Of a DNA stretch of 64,000 nt, positions 61,610 to 64,000 are shown piece after piece (position 1 is the stretch's first letter; every line of letters starts with the position of its first letter). The stretch lies in assembly GCA_964035545.1 (NCBI GenBank), contig OZ037765.1, forward strand, positions 12,394,698-12,458,697, written 5' to 3'. Origin of the DNA: Bugula neritina. Lineage: Eukaryota; Bryozoa; Gymnolaemata; Cheilostomatida; Bugulidae. Made by a program: the position numbers and the translations under genes. The notes under the pieces were generated by a model, which worked only from the letters and a program-made list of their open reading frames with translations, searched no databases and was not told where the DNA came from.

Positions 61610-62065
61610 TTCTATATTATAACTCCCAGATGTTTTTGCTCAGTTCTATGTAGTTCTTTTTTGTTTTGTTGTTGAAAGTTGATTTGTGTTTTTATAATCT
61701 GGTCATTATTTCTGTCTCTGATGTTCCTACATGAGTTTGGGGTTTACTGTTGTCATTGGTTGTAACTGTAGCTTGGTACATGATACACTTGGTGAAGGAT
61801 TTCTCATCTAGTCGGCACACTTTGTTGCTTCTACAGTCACATTCTCAAGGTGGTTGGATTGCTGGGGTGAGTAATCTTTAATTGTGGCTGCTGATTATGT
61901 TGTTAAGAGTTCTGCAGCAGCTTTAACTGAGTTTTGTTGTTTTTGTTAAACATTTTGTAGACTTTGTGATTTCTGGGTATTTTTTCCTCCAAGATTTTAA
62001 AACATTGTTTTCCCAGGTTGCTTGTTACACTTTTGAAGAAAGGAGGTTTTATGTTGTGTTAATTT
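61610..62065 (-). mobile_element. Second retroelement 3' fragment, in tandem with the first
   Basis: Minus-strand fragments KPPFFKSVTSNLGKQCFKIL, IPRNHKVYKMFNKNN, then CRLDEKSFTKCIMYQATVT and a GIY-YIG end (STFNNKTKKNYIELSKNIWE). They repeat the order seen in the neighbouring copy, in the same orientation. Many stops and frameshifts. Tandem partial copies are a known habit of Penelope-like elements. Confidence 0.55.
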
Positions 62066-62099
62066 GCAGTTATTATATGTTTATGCTGTAGAGGCTACA

Positions 62100-62513
62100 C
62101 TCGGTTGAGGGCTAAAACTAACTTATATTTGTAAATCTTCATCTTATATATATATATACAGAATATGACATCATACAATTGGCAAACATCATCTGATTCA
62201 TGCAGTAATAATAAACAACACTATTGCATGCAGCACAAATTCAAAAAATTACAACCCTTCTTTTCTTCAAAAAGATAATTAGTTACCCATAACATCTAAA
62301 AGTAATTAGTTTCACAAGTGCTCTAGACCAAGTTTAGATAAAATGACATGCAATAGTAATTTCTAATAAACAGCAATTCATAAACAGTTAGCTACTCATC
62401 AAATATAGTAGCTTTAACAAAAACAAACAGCATTTAGACTATCATAAGTAAATATTGCTAAAAGGTGTGGCAATCTCAAATTGGGATTTGAAAGATTTCA
62501 TTATTATCTTGTA
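62100..62513 (-). repeat. Possible 3' LTR of the gypsy element
   Basis: Follows the gypsy frame on the minus strand. A TGTTATGGGTAACTAATTATC segment could be an LTR start, and a TATATAAG box sits near 62.14-62.16 kb. The partner LTR is outside the window, so this cannot be confirmed. Confidence 0.25.
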
Positions 62514-64000
62514 TTACTCATCCAGCGCATGAATTACCACATCCCCATACCAATCAGGTTGTTTTCTAACACGTTGAGGCCTTTGCTGGGTGTTGGCATC
62601 ACCCACAGGTGAATCATCCTTATTTAAACTAGGTGTTTTGGGGATAACTTTGACAAAAGTCTAATTGCGCCTAGTAACCTTGCCATTGCTTGGGTTTTCA
62701 CGTACAATATCGGAGCTCTGTTTGGATGTTACTACAAGCCTATCATTGCCAAAGTTGCAACTTAATTTTCCTTTATCCTCTTCCCTCAACAAAACTTCAT
62801 CCCCTACTTCTACTTCAGATTTCCTAGCCCCACGTCTAGCATCTGCATATTCTTTGCATGAATTAGACTTAGCTACCAAGTCTTTCCATTTAATAGCTAT
62901 TGGCACTGCCTCTTTGACAATCTGCCTAGCATAATCATCTGCTGCTACTGTAGCAATGCTGTTTACTTTGTGATTCATCACATTACACAGCCTAGAGAGT
63001 GGATCCGCTATGTTTCCTTTACCAGGTTTATATTTCACTGTAAACCTAAATGACTGCAAGCGTAATGACCACCTCTCTATCCTAGGAACTGGCTTAGAGC
63101 TAGGATTATTAAATATGAATGCTAGGGGTCTGTGGTCTGTTATTAGCTCGAACTCAATGTCTAACAAGTACATCATGAAATGTTCACAGGCCCACGCTAT
63201 TGCCAAAGCCTCCCTCTCTGTTTGACTATATCTACGCTCAATATCTGTCAACCCGCGGTGTCCATATGCCACCACTCTATCTCCCTGCACTAAAACAGCT
63301 CCTAATGCAAATGGGCTAGCATCAACCACAACATTGGTTTTCAATTTTGAATCAAAATGAGCCAGCGTCTTAGCATTGGCCATGAGAGTTTTGATCTTGT
63401 TAAAAGCACCTTGCTGTTCTTTACCCCAAGTGAACTGAACAGACTTTTGAGTGACTTGCCTAATAGGCTCTGATACACTAGTTAAATCTGAAATAAATTT
63501 TCCCACAAAATTTACCAAGCCAAGGAAGCTCCTGCAATCAGTCGCATTTTTCGGTGGTTGAAATTCAACTATTGATTTAACTTTTTCTGGGTCAGCTGAA
63601 ATTCCGCTACCTGAGATAATAAAGCCAAGGAACTTCACTGGGCTAACTCTAAATTCACACTTGCTAGCATTCAGTGTCAAGCCTACTTGTTTGAGTCTCA
63701 AAAGTAATGCTTTCAACCTCTCATCATGCTCTAGCCTGTTTGATGCAAATAAAATAATATCATCAGCCATATTTTGGACTCCTGCCAAACCTGCTAATGC
63801 TTGCTGTATGATATACTGAAATTGCTCTGGGCTAGCATTTGTACCCATCGTTAGCCTTTTATATCTAAACAAACCAAAGGGTGTGATAAAAGTTGTAATA
63901 GGCCTTGAATTTTCCTCAGTTTCCACCTGGTGAAAACCTTGCCTCAAGTCCAACTTTGAAAAAACTTGAGCCCCTTCTAAATTAGCTAGCATCTCCTTAA
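62514..64000 (-). mobile_element. Ty3/gypsy retrotransposon pol, integrase core deleted, 5' part off the window
   Basis: Long minus-strand frame (62661-63992, open at the right edge). Reverse transcriptase: FSKLDLRQGFHQV, FGLFRYKRLTMGTNASPEQF, and catalytic box NMADDIILFA, which has ADD with Met before Ala. Connection: KFLGFIISGSGI and SFLGLVNFVGKF. RNase H: VVVDASPFALGAVLVQ, then QTEREALAIAWACEHF and LITDHRPLAFIF. After SRLCNVMNHKVNS it passes directly, about 55 residues later, into the integrase C-terminal type sequence VEVGDEVLLREEDKGKLS. The zinc-binding HHCC and DDE core, normally about 250 residues, are absent but the frame is kept. A TAG at 62661 splits off the last part, which continues in frame to 62514 with RPQRVRKQPDWYGD. 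Confidence 0.88.

Overview
This is an intron-rich, AT-rich eukaryotic nuclear window from an animal. Spliced reading across GT/AG junctions gives recognisable metazoan genes: a DRhoGEF2/ARHGEF11-12-type RhoGEF, a myosin light chain kinase, a DNAJC24/DPH4-like J-protein, PTPN9 (CRAL-TRIO plus tyrosine phosphatase), a QRICH2/DUF4795-type sperm-flagellum protein and a CYP2-like P450. The C1 domain inside an ARHGEF11/12-type RhoGEF, the tRNA-derived SINEs, the Penelope-like and Ty3/gypsy elements and the hammerhead ribozyme fit an invertebrate. The phylum cannot be fixed from the sequence alone.

Layout. 1-11.85 kb (+): 3' part of a RhoGEF gene, 21 exons, N-terminus outside the window. 12.58-14.35 kb (-): multipass membrane protein, tentatively TMEM179-like. 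15.03-20.72 kb (-): complete myosin light chain kinase, 8 coding exons, with a TATA box and CAGCTG E-boxes upstream. 22.14-22.63 kb (-): single-exon DNAJC24-like gene. 22.7-26.0 kb: AT-rich, cryptically simple intergenic DNA. 26.05-32.50 kb (+): PTPN9, 14 coding exons. 34.02-42.83 kb (+): QRICH2-like gene, 16 exons, whose introns hold a SINE, a complete type I hammerhead ribozyme next to a (TA)n array, and a decayed transposase remnant. 43.22-44.28 kb (-): five exons of an unrecognised Cys-rich, probably secreted protein. 45.41-50.12 kb (-): complete P450 of 503 codons.

The last 14 kb is a repeat landscape. The P450 first exon is present again at 57.5 kb in inverted orientation, with 1 difference in 228 coding bases although its flanks have clearly diverged. 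Between the two copies lies a palindromic Penelope-like element bounded by (TA)n arrays. Further right are a MITE family with TAGGGCCACA ends, a second TIR element, two decayed GIY-YIG retroelement copies in tandem, and an antisense Ty3/gypsy pol whose integrase core is missing although the frame stays open. The gypsy element runs off the right edge.

The most interesting items are the intronic hammerhead ribozyme, which has all core bases and three stems and lies sense to its host gene, with a second broken copy sense in a P450 intron; the inverted P450 exon 1 pair; a candidate PKA-anchoring helix in the RhoGEF tail; and the orphan Cys-rich secreted-type gene. All splice models were built by hand from junction consensus and phase.
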